From Bacteroidota bacterium (GTDB taxonomy: Bacteria > Bacteroidota > Bacteroidia > Chitinophagales > JADIYW01), in contig JAQBNI010000148.1 in NCBI GenBank assembly GCA_028288625.1, positions 26,695 to 90,694 on the forward strand: 64,000 nt of DNA, written 5' to 3'. Position 1 is the stretch's first letter. Each line of letters starts with the position of its first letter. Shown piece by piece: positions 10,801 through 19,572 of the stretch. The translations under genes were made by a program, and so were the position numbers. The notes below the pieces were generated by a model. It was not told the DNA's origin. It did no database searches and worked only from the letters and a program-made list of their open reading frames with translations.

Positions 10801-11715
10801 TGGAGTAGTACCGCCACTCCAAAAATAAGTGCCACTTCCTGTAGCGGTAAGTGTAACACTTCCACATGCTGTTGTTGCCCCGAGAATATTTACGGATGGT
10901 AAAGAATAAACAGTCACTGATTTGGACAAGGAAGCCGTGCACCCGTTTGTGTCTGTTGCAGTAACTGTATATGTTCCACTTATATTAAATATATTGGTTG
11001 CTGTATTCCTTGAATTGCCACCGTTCCAAGAATAACTGTTTCCTCCACCGGCTGTTAATGAAACACTGCTACAGCTCGAGGCCGGGCCTGTTATTGTAAC
11101 ATTCGGGTTAGGATATATTGTGACGGCTTTTGATATTGTAGACTTGCAATTATTTGCGTCGAATACAAAAACAGTGTAGGTGCCAGTTGTTGTTACCGTA
11201 TTCGTACTTGTCCAGTTAGTACCTCCATACCATATATAATGAGTACCACCTGTGGCGACAAGTGTAACGGAGTTACATCCTGCAGCGAGACCTGTAATGG
11301 CAGCATTTGGCAAAGAATCAACGTTAACAGTAAAAAGAGCGGATTTTTTATCACATTCATTAGCGTAAATTATTGTGACAGTATAATTTCCTCCTGACTT
11401 GACAACAATGCTACGAGTTGTATCCCCGGTACTCCACAGGTATTTGGCAGCAGGTGTAGATGTAAGTATGGTACTGTCATTTTTGCAAAAATGATTCATG
11501 CCTGTGATCACAGGAATTGAATACTTATCACAAATATTATAGTCTTTCTCGCTTATTATATTTCCTGCTTTATCATAAACGATTTTTGTCCACGAAGAAT
11601 CCGGATATATTATAGAATCAATACGATTAAGATTATCTTGGTAACTATATGTAGATTGCGCAAAAGCAACAATATGAGTTATCAAGTAAAGTAATATGAG
11701 TAAAGCTCTTTTCAT
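7819..11715 (-). CDS. Large T9SS-secreted protein: RHS/YD-like N-terminal stub, seven tandem Ig-like repeats, beta-helix-like region, C-terminal sorting domain
   Basis: ORF track gives start 11736, but MKRALLILLYLITHIVAFAQ (start 11715) is the better signal peptide. YSYQDNLNRIDSIIYPDSSWTKIVYDKAGNIISEKDY; repeats of ITGP..GCGSVTLTASGGTxYxWxGG...GTYTVTVT..NGCT; C-terminal LLLYPNPAESELNIDYNGTLVGPFEISIYSVSGQILFKDEI...FKSKRFVKQ. Confidence 0.9.
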   Translation of the reverse strand: MKRALLILLYLITHIVAFAQSTYSYQDNLNRIDSIIYPDSSWTKIVYDKAGNIISEKDYNICDKYSIPVITGMNHFCKNDSTILTSTPAAKYLWSTGDTTRSIVVKSGGNYTVTIIYANECDKKSALFTVNVDSLPNAAITGLAAGCNSVTLVATGGTHYIWYGGTNWTSTNTVTTTGTYTVFVFDANNCKSTISKAVTIYPNPNVTITGPASSCSSVSLTAGGGNSYSWNGGNSRNTATNIFNISGTYTVTATDTNGCTASLSKSVTVYSLPSVNILGATTACGSVTLTATGSGTYFWSGGTTPTLATNTFTASGTYTLTVTNSNGCTNTRSVSVIVNPNPIAIITGPSSGCGSVALTASGGSSYRWNGGSSLSSATNTFTSSGIYTVTVTGANGCTATATKSVTVNAVPTASITGPDNGCGSVILTASGGTTYLWYSGSSRNTASDTFYYSGNYGVTVTSAAGCSSFITKNITVNPNPVINISGSTTACEKVTLTAIVGAYSSCLWNGGTSPYSSIDTFTTTGTYTLIVTSLQGCTSSANIAVTIKPLPVISILGDPIGCDSVTLTANGGANYLWSGGSYPNSPTNIFATTGIYTVTVTGMNGCVANKSALVTIKDTASPILSVNTTCLSNNPVLSLTYVHNIVQIKWLRNDTIISIVDSTGKLFIPTIPGVYNAIVTYLGCAGTISVTTNEIKMASAQIISIIKDQLQLCAPYGLLTYLWNTAETTRCINITTPGIYSVSAKDRNSCTVSTSINVPVINCNKMHGSYTIGGRSGKFNTPAAAITAMYQCGADGPITFVVTKGNYYDLLNFPDTIPGVNAVNTVTFVSENNATDSVKFYGDTILAYHLKMSNTKYVSFVRLQFEIPITGGTHIKLYNNDNITFNGCIFNSNPYPPMNGHIVQISKCNNCDFSNNIIFVHNPLIQFNFDSIANCTISNNIFEYVYIKGVSKSIKFQNNNMYDVSVQNSPENFYIIGNIGQSIHVYNLKHSLIDLNTLSSGLYCESGSTADTISRNNINHKLLVWTGDSIQITNNMIVGFLTSNSNHTNIYHNSVYTPSNYFIQTPPLQKTDTTVASITGTSVKCKNNIFKSRSDSIFCCKYGTGVISDYNIYAKTANGFLLRKNNINYSTLSSFQLTGQDAHSLTDTVRFVSGTDLHISGNGIPDSSGTQVGIYNDIDGQVRNPLKPDIGADEFNSFGLRLSSHDIKDTVRIRVDEDELLLYPNPAESELNIDYNGTLVGPFEISIYSVSGQILFKDEIADLKPKYKIDISEYSKAEYIFKLKIGNRIFKSKRFVKQ
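9865..11305 (-). repeat. Seven tandem ~69-aa (~207-bp) Ig-like coding repeats (approximate bounds)
   Basis: Recurring translated core GCxSVTLTAxGGxxYxWxGG....TNTFxxSGTYTVTVTxxNGCTxxxxxxVTVxPxP seen seven times in the 1305-aa ORF. Confidence 0.85.
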
Positions 11716-11716
11716 T

Positions 11717-12262
11717 TTATTGTTTTTTAAAATCATATTCTTGTGGAGAATTTACATTTGTCACTAACCTCCATCCTGATTCTAGTTTCCCCATAGCTTC
11801 TTTGCTAACATAAAAATCACCCACCTTATGAAAGTTTTTCTTAATCTTAGAAGAAATCAATTTATATAAATCTATAGATGTGCTATCCGTTGAAATGGTG
11901 CCTACTCTGCCCGCAACCAAAATACCATCTTTATAGATACCACCAAATTTTAAGGCAACACTTTTCATATTTATCATTTGATCAAATGCATATTTTGTGT
12001 TTCCATCTTTTTGAGGTACTATTCTTACATTTGCCTTAATAGTTTTTGGCATAACTAAATAATCATCTATATGATTCCAATCTCCATTATTTACAGTTCC
12101 TAAATTTTTTATTTCATGAATTGAGTTGAAATGCAATGTGCTTGGTTGGTTAAATAATCCAATCAGATAGTAGCAAATATTTGCAACGCTTTCAATATCA
12201 TTTTTAAAAATTATTTCCACGTCAGCTAATTCAGCGAAAAAAAAAATTTGTTTACTCTTCAT
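11717..12262 (-). CDS. Hypothetical 181-aa protein; candidate immunity protein for the upstream RHS toxin tip
   Basis: No signal peptide; overlaps the stop region of the RHS ORF (12259) and abuts the next start (11715). Position directly after an RHS C-terminus is the classic place for an immunity gene. Confidence 0.6.
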   Translation of the reverse strand: MKSKQIFFFAELADVEIIFKNDIESVANICYYLIGLFNQPSTLHFNSIHEIKNLGTVNNGDWNHIDDYLVMPKTIKANVRIVPQKDGNTKYAFDQMINMKSVALKFGGIYKDGILVAGRVGTISTDSTSIDLYKLISSKIKKNFHKVGDFYVSKEAMGKLESGWRLVTNVNSPQEYDFKKQ

Positions 12263-15200
12263 TTTATTTTTGGTATTAATAATAGCTTATCCCCTGGTGT
12301 TTGATTTCTTATTCTTTCTGCATTATTTAATTCTCTTAAAGTAGGTTGTCCATTTTTATATGTATCAACTGTATTTATTCTAATAGTTTGACCGTCTTTT
12401 ATTGCAGTTATATCAGGATAGGATCCTCCCTTTCTGCCCCCACCCAACGGTCTTAAATATTCTTCTGGCAATCTACTTCCACCTCCTGTAATTTGGTACC
12501 CTTGGCTTTCCATTTCAGTCGCAATATTTCCTACTTGAGTTCTTGTAGATAAATTTCCTAGCCTGCCACCCATTGCAACTTCTCCTTCACCAGTAAAAAA
12601 TGAGCCAATGAAAGCTAATGAGCCAAAAACTCCTCCAGTTTTATATCCGTAACTATAGGAAGGGTTATATGTAGACTCTATATATTCTGTTCTGCCAGGA
12701 TTGAAAACATTAAGGTTAAAACCTTCCACTAAGCCATGGCCTGCACCGAGGATGAAATTATAGATCACGTTGGACCCCTTGTAAAGTAAATTTTTGTTCG
12801 GTGCACTGATAGAGCTGTTATCATTATCACCGCATAGACCACTCCAATCAAATAAATTAACAGCATTATTCAACGCATAAACATATCGGTTAATTGTTTG
12901 TGGATTATTAAGATCATAATCGTAAGGATCTCGATTAATAAATCTTCCTCGCATGCCATCAAAATAACGTGCTCTTACAAAAAATAAACTATCGTTTTCC
13001 CGCTGTACGCCATATTCGCCTAACCAGGTATACGGCTGTTTAGAGGTGCCGGTGTGTTTCCATATTTTTCCATGCAGTGTATAGATATATCTATCAGTTA
13101 TGCCAGCTGTATCATCTGCAAGAGCGACTACATTGTGTTTAATATCCGTTATATAATAAACTATTTTTCCACTGTCTATCCTTGCCAACAGCCCTGCTCC
13201 ATAAATATTGTATGTATTTATTCCCCCTGAACTATTTTGTTCCATCAACACATTTGTCAACCCGGTGCCGGCATTTATAACATATCTTTTTTCTACTCCA
13301 TTTTCCGTTCGTTTTATACGATTAAAAAACGCATCATAACCGTACGAAACCTGGCTGTTAGTTGTGGAATAAGAAGTTAATATATTATTAGCCGAATATC
13401 TCATCCGCATTGAGCTGCTGTCACCTTGAATTAAAGTGTCATTACCGGCTTTGTCAAAAAAGTGTTTACCTATAGAATCCCGGATAACCTGGTTTGCATT
13501 ATCGTAAGATGCCCCATAGGATTTTGTTTGAGTAATTTTAGGATAACATTTGCCGCAAGCTATTGACTGTATATCACCCCACGCAGCTCGGGAGGCAGTA
13601 TCGGCATAAAGTACTGTGTTATTTTTTTTCCAGATTTTTGATGTTATCAATCCATTGTTGTCATACCGATAATCACAGTGCATACCGTTGGGATACGCTA
13701 CTGTAGACAGCCTGCCGGTTGCATCATACGTATAGGTATAATTTCCGCCACGCCAGTCTTTAACATTTAATATTTCATTAAGCCCGTTATAATTGATATT
13801 TAATTCTTTTCCCTGTTGATATTGCATCCAGGTTAGGTTACCTGCGGGGTCCAGGTTATAATTAATCTCATTACTAAAGGGGTCAATATATTTTTTGACA
13901 TGATTTAATGTGTCATACTCAAATTTTGAAATGCCTGAAGGTCCGGTTGCAGTTTTTGTATTTCCGTTTTCATCGTAACTAAAATTTAAATCTCCATAGC
14001 CGGAATAGGTTACTGTTTCTGGAAGATTTGCAGCTGTAAACGAAGTTGAAATTGTAACCCCATTTCCTTTCTCAATTTTTAAAATTCTTCCTATATTATC
14101 CAGTGTAAGTTCGTCGCCGTTAGAAAAAGCATCTAAATATTTATAAGGACGATTAGCATCATCATAAACAGTTTTAGTTTGATGTTGATTTGGATCAGTT
14201 ACCTTCGTTGGGTTTCCTAATTGATCATATTCGATGTGGGTGGGTATATTATTAGGATCGAGGATATCACTTACTTTCCCAATAGGTGTATAAGAAAATT
14301 TTGTGGGAAGGTTTCGGGTATTTGTCACAATATCTACCCATGAATTATTTAAATAATGTTTAGTAGTAGTTAAAGACCCTGAAGTTACTGAGATGTTCCT
14401 ATTTAATTTATCCCAAACATTTGTGGTACTTATTCCATGCAAATCATCTGTGCTAGTTTTAATATTTCCGTTGCCATCGCATTCAATTTGTGTTGTACCG
14501 CTAAGTGGATTTATTATCATCTTCGGCAGACCTCTTTTGTCATTATCATAACGGGTTATAGCTTTGTTCGCTCCTTTAATTGCTACAATGAAGTCACGAT
14601 CATCAAAATATTTGCGTTCGAGCGTATCTCCATTTGCACTGCATGTAGCAAATTGCCTGTCCTTTAAATCATATTTAATTTGAGTTGTAAAACCCCGTTT
14701 ATCTGTTATTGATGTTTTATTTCCGTTTTTATCATATTCTGTAACTATTGGAATATTGTCAATATCAACAAACCGTTTAACCAATCCGCGACCGTTATAA
14801 GATTTTAATGTTTTTTGTCCGATCTGATTTATAGATGCTGTATCCCAACCTATTGGGGTTGTAAAAATATCTATTCCACCGGTGGGTGTTTCGACGTGTG
14901 TAACATCGCCTTGCGAATTGTATGTGTAAGAAGTAGTATATACTTCATTTATTTCCGTTTGAAGTTGACCGGTATTATTGTCAAACGATCTTCGTATCCG
15001 GGTAAGATCCGGTAATACAGTTTGTATTTCATTTCCATCTCTATCCCTGCGATGAGATGTTACATAACCTTCGCCATCAGTTTCTTTGGTTAAGAGCGAA
15101 AATTTATCATACTCAAAGGTTTCATTAATATTGAGAGGGCGGTGAATAGCAATTATATTTCCCACGGAATCTTTATCGAAAGTGGTTAAATTATTATTCT

Positions 15201-17817
15201 TATCAATAAGAAATGAATCTGTATTGTCAATGTAATAGCCATGTTTTATATGATATCCTTCTTCATCTTCTTCATCGAGGATTCTATAAAAATCATCGGA
15301 TTGATAAATTTTAGATGTACCATTAGAGAATCGTACAGTTGTAAAATTATTTGAAGGTGTATTAGGGAAAAAATTTGTAGTATTTCCCAATGCATCAGAT
15401 TGGGATGTAACCTTTCCATTCAAATAAACATTGTGCAAAAGAAGGTTTCCTTCAGGATTAGCAACATCTGTCATGAGATGTGATCCATCATATTGAAATA
15501 TAGTAGCACCCAAATCAGGATCAACAATTCCTGTTATATCTGAACCGGTATAATTGAGTTGGACTGAACGGTTAGCCAAATCTTTAATGCTTGTAATCTT
15601 GCCGTTTTGATTTGTGAATGTCCAATATCGCTCACCGGGTGCAGTAATTTTTATTAAATCCCCGTTAGCAGCATATTCAATATCAGTGATGTTATTATAC
15701 CTGTCATGTATATTGTCTAATTTTCCTATAGAATTAAAATTGTATACAGTGCCATTTTTAAAAGTGAAAGCATAAGTGTTTGCGATAGTATCTTTTGTCA
15801 GGGTTTCAAAAATCCCTGCATATAATGGAAATGATTTGCTGCCGTCATCATGAAGTTTTATAAAGGGCACGTTGTATCCTTCTGCATAATACATTCTCCA
15901 AATTGTGTCGCCTTCATTCTGTATGTGATAATCAAAATTGTGAGACCAGCCTGTTCCCAGGTTACTATTATAAGTGGGTGTATTGGAATTATAATATACC
16001 TTGAATTCTATAAGACCTGCAACGGAATTCATATTTAATACGGCGTTATTGTATCCGTAATCCAGTGTAGGAATTTTTACCGGATCGCAAGCAAACGCAA
16101 TTTTATACCCATCCATATTGACAATAGTATTCGGAGGTGTTACAGCATTGTTAGTATGATTTGCATTTGCATTTACAGTTATAAATCCTGGGATATTTTT
16201 CGTTGCGGATAATCCGCAGGCATTTGTTATTGTTAAAGTTACCCGGTATGAACCTGCTGTGTTATAGGTAACTGTTTTTATCGGTTGACTTGAAGATGCA
16301 GGTGTTCCTCCAGAGAAACTCCACTGATAAGAACAGCCATTACAAGGATTTACAGGACTAAAGATGACTGATTCGCCGACATTAATATCGTTACTGGATG
16401 ATACAAAACTTGCATTCGGATTTGTGCCACTTGTAGTTACTGAAAGTTGGGAAGAGGAAGAGTTAGCCGTCGAGTTGTTACAGCCTGTTACTTCACAATT
16501 ATAAGAACCGGCATCAGAAGAAGTAATACCAGTTATTGATAATGTAGTAGAATTTACTCCCTGATATTTTGTTCCATTTGAAAGAAGTGTTGTGCCCTTT
16601 CTCCATTGATAACTGAATGGTGGCGTAGCATTCGGTTGAGTTACAGTAAAAGATGCCGTGCCACCAACGCAAACAGATAGTGCAGACGGTACTGGTAAAG
16701 CAACTGAAGTAACAGGTGTACACGAGTTAAAAATAAAATACCTGTCATTTGAAATCAAACTATTGCACTGCCCACATGATGATGAAGCGGTCATATTCCA
16801 TTTATAATTATGCCCACTAATTAAAATGGAAGAAGGTAAAGTGTACGTAGTTGTGGATGAAGCACAATTATAATTATATAGTTGGTTTGTTGTTAAATCA
16901 CGTACATAAATGTTATAGGTGTTCGCCCAATTCACTGTATTCCAATTCATAACACCAGTAGTTGCATTCGTTGGATTTGAACTTGACGTGTTGCCTGGTG
17001 AAATTGTACTCGGGGTAGAATTAGAAACAAAGTTATTTATATAAAGAGATAAAGATTGAAAGTTGTTATTATCTGCAGATTCGGAAATGCTTAGACCATT
17101 ATCAACCCATATAAATAAATAATAAGTACCACTACAAATTGTTGATGGAATCGATAAATCTTTATACATCATTCCAGTCTGGCTGTTGCCTGAAACTCCG
17201 CTTACCTGGTAGGACCCTAAAAAAGTCGATTGCGAAACAATCAAGGTGGAAGAAGGTGAAAGATAGAATCCGGCACTAAATGATCCTGTTGAAGCTGACC
17301 CCGTATTTTTTACTGCAAAGGATGCTGTTAAGCCATTACCAGCAGTATATGGACCTAAGGACATTGAATAACTAATAGGAGTTAAATCCGGTAAGGTTTG
17401 AATGAGAGTGCTAAAGGCAAAATTGTTATCTGATTCAGATGATTCTGACACTGCGTTGAGAGCATCAGCTCCTGCTAATATATATTTTACTCCGGGTGGT
17501 GTTGAGCTACCAATAACAATAGTAGTGCTATAGCTTCTTGTAGTATTCGCAGGGATTCCGCCTATCACCTGTATGTCTTTAATCCAGGTTTGCCCACCAT
17601 TGTAAGTATTAGAATTATTAATACTCAGGTTAATAATAAAATCTTTTGTTGTTAAAGTGGAACCGGAATTTTTTACGTTGATCGTTACAGGATAACTTTG
17701 ACCTGCATACATTGAGTTTGGCACTGTTCCACCGGTAATAATGAGATTTACAGCAGCAATACTGGGGGATGCGGTTACAAATAAAATTAAAAGAAGAGTA
17801 AGTAAATTTTTTTTCAT
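12259..17817 (-). CDS. RHS/YD-repeat protein with signal peptide, CARDB-like, Ig/PKD-like N-terminal domains and variable C-terminal toxin-like tip
   Basis: MKKNLLTLLLILFVTASPSIAA signal; CARDB-like 'SMYAGQSYPVTINVKNSGS'; PKD-like 'YNTAGSYRVTLTITNACG'; YD repeats (YDKNGNKTSITDKRGFTTQIKYD; YDENGNTKTATGPSGISKFEYD); RHS core end RARYFDGMRGRFINRDPYDYDLNNPQTINRYVYALNNAVNLFDWSGL. Confidence 0.93.
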   Translation of the reverse strand: MKKNLLTLLLILFVTASPSIAAVNLIITGGTVPNSMYAGQSYPVTINVKNSGSTLTTKDFIINLSINNSNTYNGGQTWIKDIQVIGGIPANTTRSYSTTIVIGSSTPPGVKYILAGADALNAVSESSESDNNFAFSTLIQTLPDLTPISYSMSLGPYTAGNGLTASFAVKNTGSASTGSFSAGFYLSPSSTLIVSQSTFLGSYQVSGVSGNSQTGMMYKDLSIPSTICSGTYYLFIWVDNGLSISESADNNNFQSLSLYINNFVSNSTPSTISPGNTSSSNPTNATTGVMNWNTVNWANTYNIYVRDLTTNQLYNYNCASSTTTYTLPSSILISGHNYKWNMTASSSCGQCNSLISNDRYFIFNSCTPVTSVALPVPSALSVCVGGTASFTVTQPNATPPFSYQWRKGTTLLSNGTKYQGVNSTTLSITGITSSDAGSYNCEVTGCNNSTANSSSSQLSVTTSGTNPNASFVSSSNDINVGESVIFSPVNPCNGCSYQWSFSGGTPASSSQPIKTVTYNTAGSYRVTLTITNACGLSATKNIPGFITVNANANHTNNAVTPPNTIVNMDGYKIAFACDPVKIPTLDYGYNNAVLNMNSVAGLIEFKVYYNSNTPTYNSNLGTGWSHNFDYHIQNEGDTIWRMYYAEGYNVPFIKLHDDGSKSFPLYAGIFETLTKDTIANTYAFTFKNGTVYNFNSIGKLDNIHDRYNNITDIEYAANGDLIKITAPGERYWTFTNQNGKITSIKDLANRSVQLNYTGSDITGIVDPDLGATIFQYDGSHLMTDVANPEGNLLLHNVYLNGKVTSQSDALGNTTNFFPNTPSNNFTTVRFSNGTSKIYQSDDFYRILDEEDEEGYHIKHGYYIDNTDSFLIDKNNNLTTFDKDSVGNIIAIHRPLNINETFEYDKFSLLTKETDGEGYVTSHRRDRDGNEIQTVLPDLTRIRRSFDNNTGQLQTEINEVYTTSYTYNSQGDVTHVETPTGGIDIFTTPIGWDTASINQIGQKTLKSYNGRGLVKRFVDIDNIPIVTEYDKNGNKTSITDKRGFTTQIKYDLKDRQFATCSANGDTLERKYFDDRDFIVAIKGANKAITRYDNDKRGLPKMIINPLSGTTQIECDGNGNIKTSTDDLHGISTTNVWDKLNRNISVTSGSLTTTKHYLNNSWVDIVTNTRNLPTKFSYTPIGKVSDILDPNNIPTHIEYDQLGNPTKVTDPNQHQTKTVYDDANRPYKYLDAFSNGDELTLDNIGRILKIEKGNGVTISTSFTAANLPETVTYSGYGDLNFSYDENGNTKTATGPSGISKFEYDTLNHVKKYIDPFSNEINYNLDPAGNLTWMQYQQGKELNINYNGLNEILNVKDWRGGNYTYTYDATGRLSTVAYPNGMHCDYRYDNNGLITSKIWKKNNTVLYADTASRAAWGDIQSIACGKCYPKITQTKSYGASYDNANQVIRDSIGKHFFDKAGNDTLIQGDSSSMRMRYSANNILTSYSTTNSQVSYGYDAFFNRIKRTENGVEKRYVINAGTGLTNVLMEQNSSGGINTYNIYGAGLLARIDSGKIVYYITDIKHNVVALADDTAGITDRYIYTLHGKIWKHTGTSKQPYTWLGEYGVQRENDSLFFVRARYFDGMRGRFINRDPYDYDLNNPQTINRYVYALNNAVNLFDWSGLCGDNDNSSISAPNKNLLYKGSNVIYNFILGAGHGLVEGFNLNVFNPGRTEYIESTYNPSYSYGYKTGGVFGSLAFIGSFFTGEGEVAMGGRLGNLSTRTQVGNIATEMESQGYQITGGGSRLPEEYLRPLGGGRKGGSYPDITAIKDGQTIRINTVDTYKNGQPTLRELNNAERIRNQTPGDKLLLIPKIK

Positions 17818-18010
17818 GGTACCTAATTAGATTTTTTTCGTCCGTTCATTTTATAATACTTCTTCTTGAAAGTAAATAGTGAGTAAGAGATTCTAAGTTA
17901 CAAGATTTGTTTAACTACTGATGAAATATATGGTAAACCGCGGATGATTTAATTTTCTTTATCTTGCTGATCATTCTATTCTTTCTAATCTTCTTTCTCC
18001 TCTTGATTAT

Positions 18011-19381
18011 TTATTTCTCTTTTCTCTTTTTTCGGTTTCTAATTGAATTAAATTTTAAATTACCAGTGTTTAAAATAAGTATTTTTTGTTCCGGGTTTAA
18101 TGTGTCTTCTTCTTCCAGCTGAAAAAAAAGTGCCAAGGATGATAAACCAGAAGGTTCCCCGATAATATTATTAAACTTGGCAAAATCAATTGCTTTATCA
18201 ATGAATTTATCTTGAACTTCAATTATTCTAGAATTTACACTACAATAGTTTCGATAGTCTAAAAATTTAAAGGTTTTACCTGTATTCCATTGAGTATACA
18301 ATTTGTCCATTTTTGTTTCTTTATGTTCGTATCTGCAACTTGCACCGACGAATTGACAATTTCTCAAAATTTTGATATCTCCGAAAAATCTGGGATCCTT
18401 TTTGCTTTTTTGCTGATTCTTATTTATTTCAAGAATATTTTCATATAATTGACCAGATCCAAATGGAATAATACAGATATCCGGATTCTGATTTAAAATT
18501 TCAAACGCTAACCAATCATAAAATTTGAATCTTAATTCGTTCAGTTCTTTACTAAGTGTAATTTCAATGCCATTTGCTCCATTATTTGTTTCTTTAAGAA
18601 TATCTTTTGAGGAAAGTTCTTTCGTGGTTAATGGATAAGGATAAAGTTCACATCCGTATTCTTGCATTGCGAAAATGATTGATTCCGATAAATGCGTTTC
18701 ATCATATAAAACTTTTAAGGGTGGGAAATTGTAAATATTTAGTAAATTCTGAATAGCAATGGCTGCACTGCCAGAAGAAATAATGGAAAGTCGAGGTTCT
18801 TTGATTTTTGTTTTAGCGTGTAGATACTCCTTATATTTTAACGCGTAGTATCTAACTATTTCCCAAGCAAATCTATCTTTATGCGTTCCGGTTGGATTAT
18901 ATGCTTCATTTTTTATCCATAGTTTCTTGAAATTTTTATACTCCATTGGAATATGTGGCGTCGCAGGGTATGAAGGGTTGTCAGGGGGAAATTCCGGCCT
19001 TGAAATGGTAAGCAGTTTTTTACTTGGTTTAATTTTTTTTATTCCTTCTTTACTAGGTCTAATTATATTATATGTACGAAATTCTTCATCGTAAGTTCCT
19101 TTTGTCTTTTCACTATACTTGTAGTAAAGGCAATTCAACATCTGTTCATTAAAAGGGAATTGATCTCCAGATTTCCGTGTCATTTTTTCTAGATATACTT
19201 CTTTATATAAATAAGTGGAGTTGCATTTATATGGGTTTTTATGATTAAGCCATTCTTCTAATTGACGGAAATAATCAGGAATTGACTCTGCCTTGTGTAA
19301 ATGTGTGCCTGTTGCAATTTCAAAATCTTTTTGCAATGTTTCCCATACTTGTCTGAATTCAGATTTTATGACTAAAGGCAT
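18011..19381 (-). CDS. PLP-dependent fold-type II enzyme (threonine synthase/cysteine synthase-like)
   Basis: LWIKNEAYNPTGTHKDRFAWEIVRYYA (PLP Lys context), SIISSGSAAIAIQNLL, IPFGSGQLYENILE, EPSGLSSLALFFQL...ILILNTGNLK. Confidence 0.75.
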   Translation of the reverse strand: MPLVIKSEFRQVWETLQKDFEIATGTHLHKAESIPDYFRQLEEWLNHKNPYKCNSTYLYKEVYLEKMTRKSGDQFPFNEQMLNCLYYKYSEKTKGTYDEEFRTYNIIRPSKEGIKKIKPSKKLLTISRPEFPPDNPSYPATPHIPMEYKNFKKLWIKNEAYNPTGTHKDRFAWEIVRYYALKYKEYLHAKTKIKEPRLSIISSGSAAIAIQNLLNIYNFPPLKVLYDETHLSESIIFAMQEYGCELYPYPLTTKELSSKDILKETNNGANGIEITLSKELNELRFKFYDWLAFEILNQNPDICIIPFGSGQLYENILEINKNQQKSKKDPRFFGDIKILRNCQFVGASCRYEHKETKMDKLYTQWNTGKTFKFLDYRNYCSVNSRIIEVQDKFIDKAIDFAKFNNIIGEPSGLSSLALFFQLEEEDTLNPEQKILILNTGNLKFNSIRNRKKRKEK

Positions 19382-19572
19382 AATACTAATTATAATTTTA
19401 TTAGAAAATAATTGATTAGTAAAAAAAGATTTTTGATGACAAGAGCTATCTAAATATACCTATTTATTTAATAAAATATTCGTTTATTTTCTTTTTTTGA
19501 TTATAATTAATTGTAAGACGGCGAATTATTGAGGAGTATATTCTGTAATGTTTTTTTGGGCAGATAACAATC

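Noticed and set aside
10652-10942. 96-aa minus-strand ORF inside the Ig-repeat gene
   Set aside because: Alternate-frame reading of the tandem repeats (YRYRKWHLFLEWRYYSNSGN), no independent support.
9865-11305. Possible CRISPR-like array because of regular spacing
   Set aside because: ~207-bp period, in-frame protein-coding Ig repeats with no conserved short repeat/spacer structure.
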